Shown piece after piece: positions 42,636-51,055 of a DNA stretch of 64,000 nucleotides. The DNA is taken from positions 62,001 through 126,000 of the forward strand of contig JADLFW010000012.1 in NCBI GenBank assembly GCA_020849615.1, written 5' to 3'. The position numbers and the translations under genes are program-made. Position 1 is the stretch's first letter. The number at the start of each line of letters is the position of its first letter. Source of the stretch: Phycisphaerales bacterium (lineage in GTDB: Bacteria; Planctomycetota; Phycisphaerae; Phycisphaerales; UBA1924). The notes beneath the pieces were generated by a model. That model had not been told where the DNA came from. It saw only the letters and a list, made by a program, of their open reading frames with translations, and made no database searches.

Positions 42636-43654
42636 GGATGCGGCCCCGCGATGAAGGTGTACGTCCCCCCCGACTCCCGCGCGATCCGCTTCATCACCGC
42701 CTCCGAGTCCCGCTGCACAAAGCAGATGCAGTGGATCGGCGTCCGCGCCTCGCTGTTCAGCGCCGCGATCTCCAGCACCACCAGGTCCGACTGCGCCCCG
42801 AAATCCCCATCCGTCATGAAGTAGATCGCATCCGGCCTCGGCTTGGTCGACAGCACCACCCGGAACGCGGGCAGCGGATTGGTCTCCCCCTGCGCCGCGA
42901 TCCGCGCGATCGTCCGCCGCGCCCATCGCTTATTAGGGTCCGTCGCGTCCGACCACTCCCTCCGGCCCCCCAGAAGCTGCGCATCCCCCGAGAACAGCAC
43001 GATGAAGAACGAGGCGTTCTCCATCAGCCCCTCGACCGACTTGGTCAGCTCGCGCTTGAGCGACTCCAGCCGCCCCTCGACGCTCATCGAGCCCGACACA
43101 TCCACGATGTACGCGAACCGGCTCCCCTGCGCCTCGATCCCGAAGAAGCTCGCCCCGCCCCCGCCACCCGAGCCCCCCAGTCCCAGCCCGTTGCCCCCGC
43201 CGCCTCCCGAGATGTCCCCCCCGCCGATCGAGTCCGACCCCAGGTCCGACACGCCCTCGCCGGGCCCGAAGCTCCCGCCGATCGTCGTCTCCGCCGGATC
43301 CTCATCCATCGCCGTCCCGGCCACCACCTCCGGCACCAGCGGCATCCCCGTCGGCGCCGCCGCCTCCTCGAGCGCGGCCAGCTCCCCTTCCGTCACCACC
43401 GCCATCTCGACCGAGCCGGGCCCCTCACCCCGCCCCGCGCCTCCCCCGCCCGCGCTGCCACCGACCAGGATGAACACCGAGGCGAACCCGCCCAGCGTGT
43501 GGATGAGCAGCGACACCGCGAACGCGGCCACCGTGCCCCCGCCCAGCCACCGCCACAGGCGGTCGCTCGGCCACAGGCGATGCGGCGCCGCGCCGTCCGC
43601 CGGAGCGACCTCCACCTCCAGATGATGCCGGGCGAGCCGGCCTGGCTGGTCCAT
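42632..43654 (-). CDS. von Willebrand factor A protein with TonB-like membrane anchor
   Basis: 340 residues, first gene of the eight-gene operon. A cytoplasmic N-terminus (1-38) precedes one membrane helix (about 39-64, TVAAFAVSLLIHTLGGFASV). The SxxxH pair S48/H52 in this helix matches the spacing of the essential TonB anchor residues (SVCIH in E. coli TonB). A Gly-rich linker (about 65-172) leads to a vWA domain: MIDAS DVSGS (185-189), T259 in GETNPLPA, and TDGD (281-284). No TonB C-terminal domain is present. The interpretation as an ExbBD-energised transducer with a vWA effector is inference. Confidence 0.82.
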   Translation of the reverse strand: MDQPGRLARHHLEVEVAPADGAAPHRLWPSDRLWRWLGGGTVAAFAVSLLIHTLGGFASVFILVGGSAGGGGAGRGEGPGSVEMAVVTEGELAALEEAAAPTGMPLVPEVVAGTAMDEDPAETTIGGSFGPGEGVSDLGSDSIGGGDISGGGGGNGLGLGGSGGGGGASFFGIEAQGSRFAYIVDVSGSMSVEGRLESLKRELTKSVEGLMENASFFIVLFSGDAQLLGGRREWSDATDPNKRWARRTIARIAAQGETNPLPAFRVVLSTKPRPDAIYFMTDGDFGAQSDLVVLEIAALNSEARTPIHCICFVQRDSEAVMKRIARESGGTYTFIAGPHP

Positions 43655-43838
43655 GCCACGGTACTCTTGGCGGCCTCGGGCCCGCGGGCGGAGTCTACCG
43701 CGCTCGGCACACTCGCGATCCCCCGGGCCTCTCGCCCCACCCGGGTGCCTCCCGGCGCCACGCGGGGTGCCCGCAAGGTGTTTCGCTTCCGCCGGGCCCG
43801 AGGTTGCGTTCCACCTCCGGGGACCCCTTCGGGACGGC

Positions 43839-43844
43839 TATTCT
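43839..43844 (+). promoter_or_regulatory. -10 box upstream of pyrH
   Basis: TATTCT, 39 nt before the pyrH ATG, same hexamer as at the ast-like promoter; no convincing -35. Confidence 0.35.
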
Positions 43845-43883
43845 TGCCCGAACCTCACCCTCACGAACAAGGCGAGCCTGCAA

Positions 43884-44612
43884 ATGCCCCAGCGAGCCCC
43901 GGCCTACAAGCGCGTCCTGCTCAAGCTCAGCGGCGAAGCTTTCTGCTCCCCCGGCGGCTTCGGGATCGACGCCCCCGAACTCGACCTCATCGCCCACGAA
44001 GTCCAGGATGCCTCCCGGCTCGGCGTCCAGCTCGCCGTCGTCGTCGGCGGCGGCAACATCATCCGCGGCGCCCAGCTCGCCGCCCAGGGCCACATCCATC
44101 AGGCCACCGCCGACCACATGGGCATGCTCGGCACCGTCATCAACGCCCTCGCCCTCAAGGAGAAGCTCGTCTCCATCGGCTCCGATTGCCGCGTCATGTC
44201 CGCCATCGAGATCCGCGCCGTCGCCGAGAGCTTCATCCGCGGCCGGGCCGTCCGCCACCTCGAAAAAGGCCGCGTCGTCATCCTCGCCGCCGGCACCGGC
44301 AACCCCTACTTCACCACCGACACCTGCGCCGCCCTCCGGGCCACCGAGCTCGAGTGCGAGGTCCTCCTCAAGGCCACCAAGGTCGACGGCGTCTACTCCG
44401 CCGACCCCCGCAAGGACCCCGGCGCCACCCGCTACACCCGCCTCACCTTCGGCGAAGCCCTCGCCAAGGGCCTCAAGATCATGGACATGACCGCCCTGGC
44501 CATGTGCCAGGAACGCAAGATCCCCGTCCTGGTCTTTGACTTCAAGAAACGCGGCAACATCGCCCGCGTCATCGGCGGCGAAAGCGCCGGCACCCTGCTC
44601 ACCACCGAGTAG
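43884..44612 (+). CDS. pyrH: UMP kinase
   Basis: Hexameric bacterial UMP kinase (amino-acid-kinase fold), 242 residues, converting UMP to UDP. Motifs: RVLLKLSGEAF, AVVVGGGNIIRG, ADHMGMLGTVINALAL, AGTGNPYFTTDTCAALRA and ATKVDGVYSADPR. The ATG has GGCGAG upstream and homology starts directly. frr follows 132 bp downstream, the common bacterial pairing (pyrH-frr, here without tsf or rpsB next to it). Confidence 0.97.
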   Translation: MPQRAPAYKRVLLKLSGEAFCSPGGFGIDAPELDLIAHEVQDASRLGVQLAVVVGGGNIIRGAQLAAQGHIHQATADHMGMLGTVINALALKEKLVSIGSDCRVMSAIEIRAVAESFIRGRAVRHLEKGRVVILAAGTGNPYFTTDTCAALRATELECEVLLKATKVDGVYSADPRKDPGATRYTRLTFGEALAKGLKIMDMTALAMCQERKIPVLVFDFKKRGNIARVIGGESAGTLLTTE

Positions 44613-44636
44613 CCGGCAACGGCGCTTTCAGGGTGG

Positions 44637-44656
44637 CACGGGCCTCCCGCCTGTGC
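44637..44656. repeat. Degenerate palindromic repeat between pyrH and frr
   Basis: GGTGGCACGGGCCTCCCGCC and TGTGC form an imperfect version of the GTGGC-stem-TCC-stem repeat. A CCCGCCCGGGCGGG palindrome follows nearby (about 44668-44681). Confidence 0.4.
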
Positions 44657-44744
44657 GATCCGCGCCCCGCCCGGGCGGGATGAACCTCGTCCCTCAGCCC
44701 CGATATCATCCATCTCCAACAGTCGCACACGGGGAGTTCACGCC

Positions 44745-45317
44745 ATGACCACCGATCCAGACACCATCCTGCTCGAGACCGAAGACGCCATGACCAAGGC
44801 CGTCGAGTACCTCCGGGGCGAGCTCCGGGGCATCCGCACGGGCCGGGCCTCCACCGCCCTCGTCGAGTTCCTCAAGGTCGACTACTACGGCTCCATGACC
44901 GACCTCAAGGCCATCGCCGCCATCAGCGTCCCCGAGCCCACCCAGCTCCTCATCAAGCCCTTCGACGCCGGCGCTGTCTCCGCCATCAAGCACGCCATCG
45001 AGGCCAGCGGCCTGGGCCTCAACCCCATGGTCGAGGCCAAGCAGATCCGCCTCAACATGCCCGCCCTCTCCGCCGACCGCCGCCAGCAGCTCGCCACCAA
45101 GGTCCGCAAGCTCGGCGAAGAACAGAAGGTCGCCGTCCGCAACGTCCGCCGCGATGGCAACAAGCACGCCGAGACCCTCTCCAAGCAGCCCGGCGCCCAT
45201 TTCTCCGAGGATGAGGTCGAGCAGCTCAAGAAAGAGATCCAGGACCTCCTCAAGAAGTTCGAGGATGAGATCGACAAGAGCGTCGAGGCCAAGGTCAAGG
45301 AAATCACGCAGGTCTGA
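44745..45317 (+). CDS. frr: Ribosome recycling factor
   Basis: 190 residues, full length. RRF splits post-termination ribosomes together with EF-G. Motifs: LRGELRGIRTGRASTALVE, the hinge near VPEPTQLLIKPFD, RLNMPALSADRRQQLATKV, and RNVRRDGNK. The ATG has GGGGAG 7 nt upstream. A perfect hairpin repeat (45333-45353) just after the stop may end the transcript. Confidence 0.97.
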   Translation: MTTDPDTILLETEDAMTKAVEYLRGELRGIRTGRASTALVEFLKVDYYGSMTDLKAIAAISVPEPTQLLIKPFDAGAVSAIKHAIEASGLGLNPMVEAKQIRLNMPALSADRRQQLATKVRKLGEEQKVAVRNVRRDGNKHAETLSKQPGAHFSEDEVEQLKKEIQDLLKKFEDEIDKSVEAKVKEITQV

Positions 45318-45545
45318 TGCCCTTCGGGGGTGGCGCGGCTCTCCGAGCCGCGCTGCTCACCGCACGCCGGCGATGAGCGGTGTCCTCGCCGCGAAATCGC
45401 CGGGTTCCTCTTCACGCCGAAGGCGTGCCAGCAGACAGCCGGGGGCAAGTCCGCCGCAGGCGGACCCAGCCCCCGGTTGGCATTCATGAGCGACCTCGAC
45501 CCTGAAGGGGTCGAAATCGCCTCGCCGCACAGCCTAAACTCAACC
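45318..45545. repeat. Mosaic of palindromic repeats after frr
   Basis: The gap between frr and the next gene is almost wholly built from inverted repeats. 45333-45353: arms GCGCGGCTC/GAGCCGCGC, loop TCC. 45367-45403: CCGGCGAT...ATCGCCGG. 45413-45427: CACGCC-GAA-GGCGTG. 45439-45476: CCGGGGGC...GCCCCCGG, enclosing GTCCGCC-GCA-GGCGGAC. 45496-45514: TCGACCC-TGAAG-GGGTCGA. The CCGGCGAT, CACGCC-GAA and GTCCGC modules recur in the same order at 51056-51345. A TAAACT -10-like box at 45535-45540 closes the region. Confidence 0.8.
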
Positions 45546-45565
45546 GCAACACTCGGAGGCGATGA

Positions 45566-46081
45566 GTGCCCGTGCTCAACATGAAACGGCTCGGCGTGCT
45601 CGCGCTGCTGGTCTGCACGGGCGGCACATCATTCTGGATCGGGACTTACTGGGATGAACTGCGCGGCGACCGGGTCGAGTTCGCGTTCTCTCGTGGTGCC
45701 CGGGGGAAGCCGATTCAAAGCCAGCTCGAGCTCGCCGTCGCCCGCTCGCAGTCCGCAAGGTTGTCGCTCAACTCCGGCGAGTGCGCTCTCATCTGCGGCC
45801 CGTACTCGATGCGGAGCAGGCTCGACACCCTGTCGCGCCACCTCCCTGCATCAGGCCTGCGCCGCCTCGCTTCCGTCAACGAGACAACCGAGGTGTCGTT
45901 CGGAATCATCGCGGCAAACGGATACATCGCGAGTATTGAGGTCCTTCCCGGAGCCTACCTCGTGGACGGCCTCATTGAGGTGCTTCCCGGCGATGAACTG
46001 GATCTCAACCCATCACCCACCCTCCCTGGCGTAGTCGCGATCACGAAGCGAAATGCGCCGGCCGCCTCGAACGATCAATAA
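45566..46081 (+). CDS. Exported or membrane-anchored protein of unknown function
   Basis: 171 residues from a GTG with GGAGG 6 nt upstream. An N-terminal hydrophobic segment (about 8-27, LGVLALLVCTGGTSFWIGTY) acts as signal or anchor; the rest is soluble with alternating strands (EVSFGIIAANGYIASIEVLPG). No family recognised. It stands alone between the repeat mosaic and the convergent sppA. Base composition is slightly less GC-rich than its neighbours. Confidence 0.68.
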   Translation: MPVLNMKRLGVLALLVCTGGTSFWIGTYWDELRGDRVEFAFSRGARGKPIQSQLELAVARSQSARLSLNSGECALICGPYSMRSRLDTLSRHLPASGLRRLASVNETTEVSFGIIAANGYIASIEVLPGAYLVDGLIEVLPGDELDLNPSPTLPGVVAITKRNAPAASNDQ

Positions 46082-46099
46082 CAGATCGCAGACCATCAC

Positions 46100-46132
46100 A
46101 AAAAAACACCGGCGGGCCATCCCGCAGGTGTT
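46100..46132 (-). terminator. Rho-independent terminator of sppA
   Basis: On the minus strand the arms AACACC-T-GCGGG and CCCGC-C-GGTGTT, around the loop ATGG, are followed by a run of T (TTTTTTT). It lies between the two convergent stop codons and could also act on the plus-strand gene. Confidence 0.85.
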
Positions 46133-46156
46133 CATGCTGATCACACACTCCGCTGC

Positions 46157-47956
46157 TTACTCGAACACCACCACCCGCGGCATCACCAGCATCACCCGCT
46201 GATCCCGCAGCTGCATCAGCCCCTCCAGGCTCTGACGAACCTGCTTCCACTTCGCCGGGCCCAGCAGCTGCTCGCCCGCCGCCGCCAGCTCGCCCAGCGG
46301 CCCGCGCGATGCCGGCGCAGCCGCCATCCCGCCGAACATGTCCTCGATCATCTCCTCGAACGACTTGGGCCCCGGGTAGTCCATCACATCGTACTTCTCG
46401 AGCTCCAGGTGCTTGGCCAGCCCGGCGATCGCATCATCCAGCCCGCCCACCTCATCGGCCATCTTGTTGGTGATCGCGATGTTGCCAGTGAAGAGCCGCC
46501 CCTCGGCCGTCTTGGAGAGCTCGATCCCCTCCCGCCCGGCCGTCACCCGCTTGCTGAACAGGTCGTAGGTCTCCTGCATCTTCTTGCGCACCACCGCCGC
46601 CTCATCCGCCGACCACGCCTCAGTCGAGCGGAACATCGCCGCCCGCGGCCCGCGCGACCGGGCCACCACGTGCAGCTTCACCTTCTCGTACAGCCCCGCC
46701 ATCGCGATCTTGCCGCCCACCACGCCGATCGAGCCGACAATGCTCGAGGGGTTCACGTAGATCTTCTGCCCCCCCACCGCGCAGTAGTACCCGCCCGAGG
46801 CCGCCATCGACCCCACGCTCACCCACACCGGCTTCTTCTCGGCGACCCGCCGCAGGCCCTGCCAGATCACCTCGCTCGCCGTCGCCGACCCGCCCGGCGA
46901 GTCGATCCGCACGATCACGCCCTTGACCAGCTCCTGCGAGCGGATCTCCTCGAGCGCGTTGCGGATCGTCCGGCTCCCCGTCGAGCCCTCGCCGCCCATC
47001 AGCCCGCCCGCCGATGAATCGCCGTCGATGATCGTCCCGTCGATGTGCAGCACCGCGATCGACTCGCGCTTGGGCTTGTGGTCGGGCTTCTTGCCCAGCG
47101 TCGCGAAGATCGCGAAGGGGTTGGAGACATCCATCGCCGTCTCGCCCTTGGTCTTCACGATCGAGGAATCCCACGACACCTCGGCCCCGTACGCCGCCTT
47201 CAGGTGCTCCCCGAGGTCGGGCAGGTCCACCACCGAGTCCACCAGCTTCACCGCCTTGGCGGTGTCGGCCTCGGCCATCCACGCCCGCTCCATCGCCTCA
47301 TCCAGCTGCGCATCCGTCATCGACCGGCCCGTCTTCAGCTGCCCGCGCATGTTCGCGTACATCGAGTCCAGCAGCTGCGAGATGTTCGACTCCCACGCCG
47401 GGCTCGGCGCCGCCCGCGTCATCGCCTCGTTGGCGCCCTTGTAATCCCCCACCTGGATCAGCTCCGCCTTCACGCCGATCCACGACAGCGTGTCCGCCAG
47501 GAACATCTCCTCCATGTACAGCCCCGGCAGCGACACCGGGCCGCCCGACTGGATGATCACCTCATCCGCGTAGCTCCCCAGCATCAGCTCGCCGGGCCCG
47601 TACGCCTCGGCCATCACGTGCACCTTTTTGCCAGACGCCCGGATCTCCTTCATCGCAGCGCCGATCTCCTCGATCTGCGTCCGGTTCAGCTCCGCATCCT
47701 TCAGCCGGATCACCACCGCCTTCAGGTCTTCCTTCTTCGCCGCCCCCCGCAGCCCATCCACCACCGCCCGCAGCGTCGGGTGCTGGTCCCCGAACAGCCA
47801 CGCCAGCGGCGAAGGCTGCTCCGCCGGTGATCCCTCCAGCTCCACCAGCCCCACCCGGGCCTTGTCATCCGCCAGCGCGGGCCGGGCCAGGCCCGACGCC
47901 GCCACCACCCCCACCACCGCCGCCGCGCCCACCCACACCCGAACTCGGTCCCACAT
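46157..47956 (-). CDS. sppA: Signal peptide peptidase SppA-type protease (tandem S49)
   Basis: 599 residues, double-length S49 protease like E. coli SppA (67K). A signal or anchor lies at residues 5-28 (VGAAAVVGVVAASGLARPALA). The first S49 repeat carries the catalytic lysine in GDYKGANEA; the second has the nucleophile serine in SVGSMAASGGYY and RIDSPGGSA. It degrades cleaved signal peptides in the membrane. ATG 47956 has AAAGGAG 8 nt upstream. The C-terminal tail is longer than usual. A good terminator follows. Confidence 0.92.
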   Translation of the reverse strand: MWDRVRVWVGAAAVVGVVAASGLARPALADDKARVGLVELEGSPAEQPSPLAWLFGDQHPTLRAVVDGLRGAAKKEDLKAVVIRLKDAELNRTQIEEIGAAMKEIRASGKKVHVMAEAYGPGELMLGSYADEVIIQSGGPVSLPGLYMEEMFLADTLSWIGVKAELIQVGDYKGANEAMTRAAPSPAWESNISQLLDSMYANMRGQLKTGRSMTDAQLDEAMERAWMAEADTAKAVKLVDSVVDLPDLGEHLKAAYGAEVSWDSSIVKTKGETAMDVSNPFAIFATLGKKPDHKPKRESIAVLHIDGTIIDGDSSAGGLMGGEGSTGSRTIRNALEEIRSQELVKGVIVRIDSPGGSATASEVIWQGLRRVAEKKPVWVSVGSMAASGGYYCAVGGQKIYVNPSSIVGSIGVVGGKIAMAGLYEKVKLHVVARSRGPRAAMFRSTEAWSADEAAVVRKKMQETYDLFSKRVTAGREGIELSKTAEGRLFTGNIAITNKMADEVGGLDDAIAGLAKHLELEKYDVMDYPGPKSFEEMIEDMFGGMAAAPASRGPLGELAAAGEQLLGPAKWKQVRQSLEGLMQLRDQRVMLVMPRVVVFE

Positions 47957-48082
47957 CACAATGCTCCTTTGCTGGTCGCCGCCCATGGTAGGGCCACCCA
48001 CGCGCCCTCTATATGCTCGCCGGGCCCGCCGCGTTTCATCCACCAGTTCCTAATGCCCAATGCCCAGTGCCCAGTGCCTTCT

Positions 48083-48493
48083 TCAATCAAACCCCAGCCG
48101 CTCCAGGTCTTCCTCCTCGAGCCCGAAGTGGTGCCCGATCTCGTGCAGCAGCGTGACCCAGATCTCCTCGTACACGCAGTCATCCGCCTCCGGCTGCTCC
48201 CACCCACCCGCCAGGTCGATGATCCCCTCACGGAACAGGTGGATATCCGTCGGCAGGTCCGCCGACCGCTCCACCGACCGCTCCGTCAGCATCGTCCCCG
48301 TGTGCAGCCCGCAGAACTCCAGCGCCGCCGACTCATCCGCCGGGTCCACCCCCAGCTCCTTCAGCAGCTCCGGCGATGGGCGGTCCAGCACGATGATCGG
48401 GACCTCATCGATCAGGGCCCGCACCCCGCCGGGCAGGCTCTCGATCGCCTCCTCCAGCAGGTCATCGAAGCGTGCTCGCTCGCGATCGTTCAC
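48083..48493 (-). CDS. Zincin-like metallopeptidase (PF06262/DUF1025 type)
   Basis: 136 residues. Contains LLHEIGHHFGL, the HExxHxxG/H zinc motif, near the C-terminus and an acidic N-terminal half with a VPIIVLDRPSPELL segment typical of this small 'minimal' metallopeptidase family. Start is GTG overlapping the stop of the upstream membrane gene (GTGA). Substrate unknown. Confidence 0.85.
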   Translation of the reverse strand: MNDRERARFDDLLEEAIESLPGGVRALIDEVPIIVLDRPSPELLKELGVDPADESAALEFCGLHTGTMLTERSVERSADLPTDIHLFREGIIDLAGGWEQPEADDCVYEEIWVTLLHEIGHHFGLEEEDLERLGFD

Positions 48494-49563
48494 GCGTCCC
48501 CCGCCCGGCCCGGCGCCTCCATCTCATCGGAATCATCCCCCAGCACATCGCTCGCCGAGAGCGGCGGGCTCAACACCACGGGCATCAGCCGGTAGCAGTC
48601 GATCGCCACACCCACCAGCCCAAGCGTGAACAGCACACCGCTCACGCCGATGAGGAATGTCCCCACCGTCACCGCCGTCGTCTCCCCCCCCCACGAGTCC
48701 CGGCCCAGCAGGTGGATCAGGTCCCCGATCACCCCCATCGCCAGCGCCGCCAAAAGCCCCAGCAGCGTCTGCCGGTCCACGCGCCCGGTCCGCATCAGCA
48801 GCGAGCGCCCCACGTACAGCCGCGCATTGCCCCGCAGCCCCAGGATCACCACCGCCAGCAGCCCGGCCGTCACCAGCCGCAGAACGGTCCGCCGCGGGTC
48901 GGGCCCGCCCATCGCGAAGTACCCCCCCGCGTGCGCGGCGTCGATCACGCCGTGGATCAGCCACGTCACGTACACCAGCGGCACGTACATCGCCGCCCCG
49001 ACCGCCGCCCCCGCCACCTGCCACGCCGGGATCCCCCGGTGCGGCCGGATCATCGTCAGCGCCCCCGCCCCCGACACCGCCACCAGCACCGTCACCCACC
49101 GCCGGGCCCACTCCGTCGGGATCTCCACATTCAGGTTCGCCGAGATCTCCTCCAGCCGCAGCAGCCAGATCAAGAGCGCCGCCCCCAACCCCGCCGCCCC
49201 CCACACCATCAGCCCCACCGCCCGCAGACGCGGCCACTCGATCGGCTGCAGCTCCCGCGCCCGCGGATCGATCACCGCCAGCAGCGTCCCCTTCACCGGC
49301 GTCCCGCACTCCGGGCACGTCGCCCGCACCGACAGCCCCCGCAGGTTGTACCGGCAGCGCGCGCACAGCAGATCACCCCTCAGCTCGCGGGCGATCAACT
49401 CGCCGCCGGGCGACCCTGGCATTCTGCCCGGCGCGACAACAGCTTGGTCGGCTGATTCCGGCGTTCCCACGACCTCCAGCGCCCGCTGCTGGACGCTTCC
49501 GTTGCCCGGCGGGCCGCGCCGCGCACCAGCGCGGGCCGCGCCACTCTCTCCCCCGGTCCCCAT
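48490..49563 (-). CDS. Multi-pass membrane protein with N-terminal zinc ribbon
   Basis: 357 residues. After about 60 variable residues comes a Cys4 ribbon CARCRYNLRGLSVRATCPECG (about 67-87), then six to seven membrane helices (VGLMVWGAAGLGAALLIWLL; TVLVAVSGAGALTMI; AAVGAAMYVPLVYVTWLI and others). The ribbon pattern CxxC(R/G)YxxxGL resembles that at 7780-8541. Unknown function; translationally coupled to the small zincin-type peptidase gene. The first ATG is used, but a start closer to the ribbon is possible. Confidence 0.72.
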   Translation of the reverse strand: MGTGGESGAARAGARRGPPGNGSVQQRALEVVGTPESADQAVVAPGRMPGSPGGELIARELRGDLLCARCRYNLRGLSVRATCPECGTPVKGTLLAVIDPRARELQPIEWPRLRAVGLMVWGAAGLGAALLIWLLRLEEISANLNVEIPTEWARRWVTVLVAVSGAGALTMIRPHRGIPAWQVAGAAVGAAMYVPLVYVTWLIHGVIDAAHAGGYFAMGGPDPRRTVLRLVTAGLLAVVILGLRGNARLYVGRSLLMRTGRVDRQTLLGLLAALAMGVIGDLIHLLGRDSWGGETTAVTVGTFLIGVSGVLFTLGLVGVAIDCYRLMPVVLSPPLSASDVLGDDSDEMEAPGRAGDA

Positions 49564-49756
49564 CAGGGTATCGCCCCCGCAGCCCCCACGCCCGAAACCG
49601 GCCGCCGCCCCCCTCCACGGACCCGATCCCGTCCCGCACCCGTATACTCCGCCGCCGGGCCCAGCCCCCGATCCTCAACTCAGCCCACCAATCCCGATCC
49701 CGATCCCCCAAATCCACTCCCCACCAACGGCGTCGCCTCTTCCTCACGCTCCCCGC

Positions 49757-50701
49757 ATGATCACCGCAACCCAAGCTCCCGACACCATCCGGCGGCTCCA
49801 CGACAACATCGCCCGCGTCTTCCTGGGCCACGCCGCCGCCATCGACCGCGTCATCTGCTGCGTCCTGGCCCGCGGCCACGTCCTCATCGAAGATGTCCCC
49901 GGCGTCGGCAAGACCGTCCTGGCCCAGGCCCTCGCCCGCAGCCTCGACTGCTCCTTCGCCCGCATCCAGCTCACCCCCGACATGCTCCCCGCCGATGTCC
50001 TGGGCGTCAGCATCCTCGACCGGGCCACCAACGAGTTCCACTTCAAGCCGGGCCCGATCTTCGCCAACATCATCCTCGCCGATGAGATCAACCGCACCCC
50101 GCCCCGCACCCAGACCGCCATGCTCGAAGCCATGAACGAGGCCACCGTCTCCATCGACGGCCGCACCCTCACCCTCGACCCCCCCTTCGTGGTCGTCGCC
50201 ACCCAGAACCCCTACGACTTCGAGGGCACCTACCCCCTCCCCGAGAACCAGCTCGACCGCTTCCTCATGCGCATCAGCGTCGGCTACCCCAGCCCGCAGG
50301 ATGAAGCCCGCGTCCTCGCCGTCCGCCCCGCCGCCACCGCCCTCCACACCCTCGCCCCGGTCCTCAAGAAGGACGACATCATCGACCTCCAGCAGCGCAC
50401 CGATGAAGTCCGCGTCGAACGGGCCATCCTCGACTACATCGTCGCCTTCGCCAACGCCACCCGCCGCCACGAAGCAATCCAGGTCGGCCTCTCCCCCCGC
50501 GGCTCACTCGCCCTCGCCCAGGCCACCCGCGCCACCGCGCTCTTCGCCGGCCGCGACTACGCCATCCCCGAGGATGTCATCACCAACATCGAGCCCGTCT
50601 GCGCCCACCGCATCACCCTCCGCCCTACCTTCAGCACCGCCTCCGACTCCGCGGGCCGAATCCTCTCCCGCATCCTCGACTCCGTCCCCAGCCCGGCCTG
50701 A
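49757..50701 (+). CDS. MoxR-family AAA+ ATPase
   Basis: 314 residues, full-length MoxR. Walker A DVPGVGKTVLAQAL, Walker B IILADEINRTPPRTQ, sensor 1 VVATQNPYDFEGTYPLPENQLDRFLMR, and the C-terminal lid domain. MoxR ATPases act as chaperones, usually with adjacent vWA or DUF58 proteins; none is adjacent here (the vWA gene lies 6 kb away). ATG 49757 is where homology begins; a TATACT box is at 49643-49648. Confidence 0.92.
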   Translation: MITATQAPDTIRRLHDNIARVFLGHAAAIDRVICCVLARGHVLIEDVPGVGKTVLAQALARSLDCSFARIQLTPDMLPADVLGVSILDRATNEFHFKPGPIFANIILADEINRTPPRTQTAMLEAMNEATVSIDGRTLTLDPPFVVVATQNPYDFEGTYPLPENQLDRFLMRISVGYPSPQDEARVLAVRPAATALHTLAPVLKKDDIIDLQQRTDEVRVERAILDYIVAFANATRRHEAIQVGLSPRGSLALAQATRATALFAGRDYAIPEDVITNIEPVCAHRITLRPTFSTASDSAGRILSRILDSVPSPA

Positions 50702-50725
50702 TCCGTGCGTGATGTCTGTTCGTGC

Positions 50726-50757
50726 CACCGACCTGCGAGTCGGCGAGCAGGTCGGTG
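50726..50757. repeat. Hairpin repeat after the MoxR gene
   Basis: Perfect 11-bp arms CACCGACCTGC/GCAGGTCGGTG with a 10-nt centre. The GTGGCAC flank seen on the opposite strand links it to the GTGGC repeat family. It may serve as a terminator. Confidence 0.65.
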
Positions 50758-50795
50758 CGTTACCTCTCACCACGTACCTCTCACCCCTCTTTCCC

Positions 50796-50801
50796 TACAC
50801 T
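50796..50801 (+). promoter_or_regulatory. -10 box positioned for a leaderless CDGSH transcript
   Basis: TACACT followed by five cytosines and then the ATG, so the message would have essentially no leader. No Shine-Dalgarno is present. Confidence 0.4.
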
Positions 50802-50806
50802 CCCCC

Positions 50807-51055
50807 ATGCCCCGCCTCCTCCTCATCTCCCGCCCCGGCCCGTACAAGATCGAACCCAAAGACTTCCCCACCGGTGGCAAATCCATCTGGATCTGCGGCT
50901 GCGGCCTCAGCCGCAACATGCCCTACTGCGACCAGACCCACAAAACCACCTGCGCCACCGAAGAGCCGGGCCGGTGCTACCGCTACGACCCTGTCACCCA
51001 GGAACGCAGCGAGACTCAGGAACGCACAGACCCGCCGACACCACGCCCCACATGA
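50807..51055 (+). CDS. CDGSH-type iron-sulfur protein
   Basis: 82 residues. Contains CGCGLSRNMPYCDQTH, matching the CxCx-S-x3-PxCDxxH ligand pattern (three cysteines and one histidine) of 2Fe-2S CDGSH proteins, with Q-T in place of G-S. Upstream, PYKIEPKDFPTGGKSIWIC is typical of the small bacterial form. Role: electron or cluster transfer, unspecified. ATG 50807 is supported by homology and a -10 box just before it. Confidence 0.85.
   Translation: MPRLLLISRPGPYKIEPKDFPTGGKSIWICGCGLSRNMPYCDQTHKTTCATEEPGRCYRYDPVTQERSETQERTDPPTPRPT

Noticed and set aside
42632-43654. Calling the vWA gene product TonB
   Set aside because: Only the membrane anchor resembles TonB; the TonB C-terminal beta domain and Pro-rich spacer are absent.
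40496-43880. A plus-strand frame of about 1350 codons running into pyrH
   Set aside because: It is antisense to exbD, exbB and the vWA gene, low in complexity (Pro/Ser/Arg), and in a different frame from pyrH.
43655-43883. A hidden gene in the gap between the vWA operon and pyrH
   Set aside because: Frames here lack start sites with ribosome-binding sites and show no conserved composition; the gap is better explained as two divergent promoters with a few GC-rich short repeats.
49757-50701. MoxR linked functionally to the vWA protein at 42632-43654
   Set aside because: MoxR ATPases often pair with vWA proteins, but here they are 6 kb apart on opposite strands with unrelated operons between, so a link cannot be supported.
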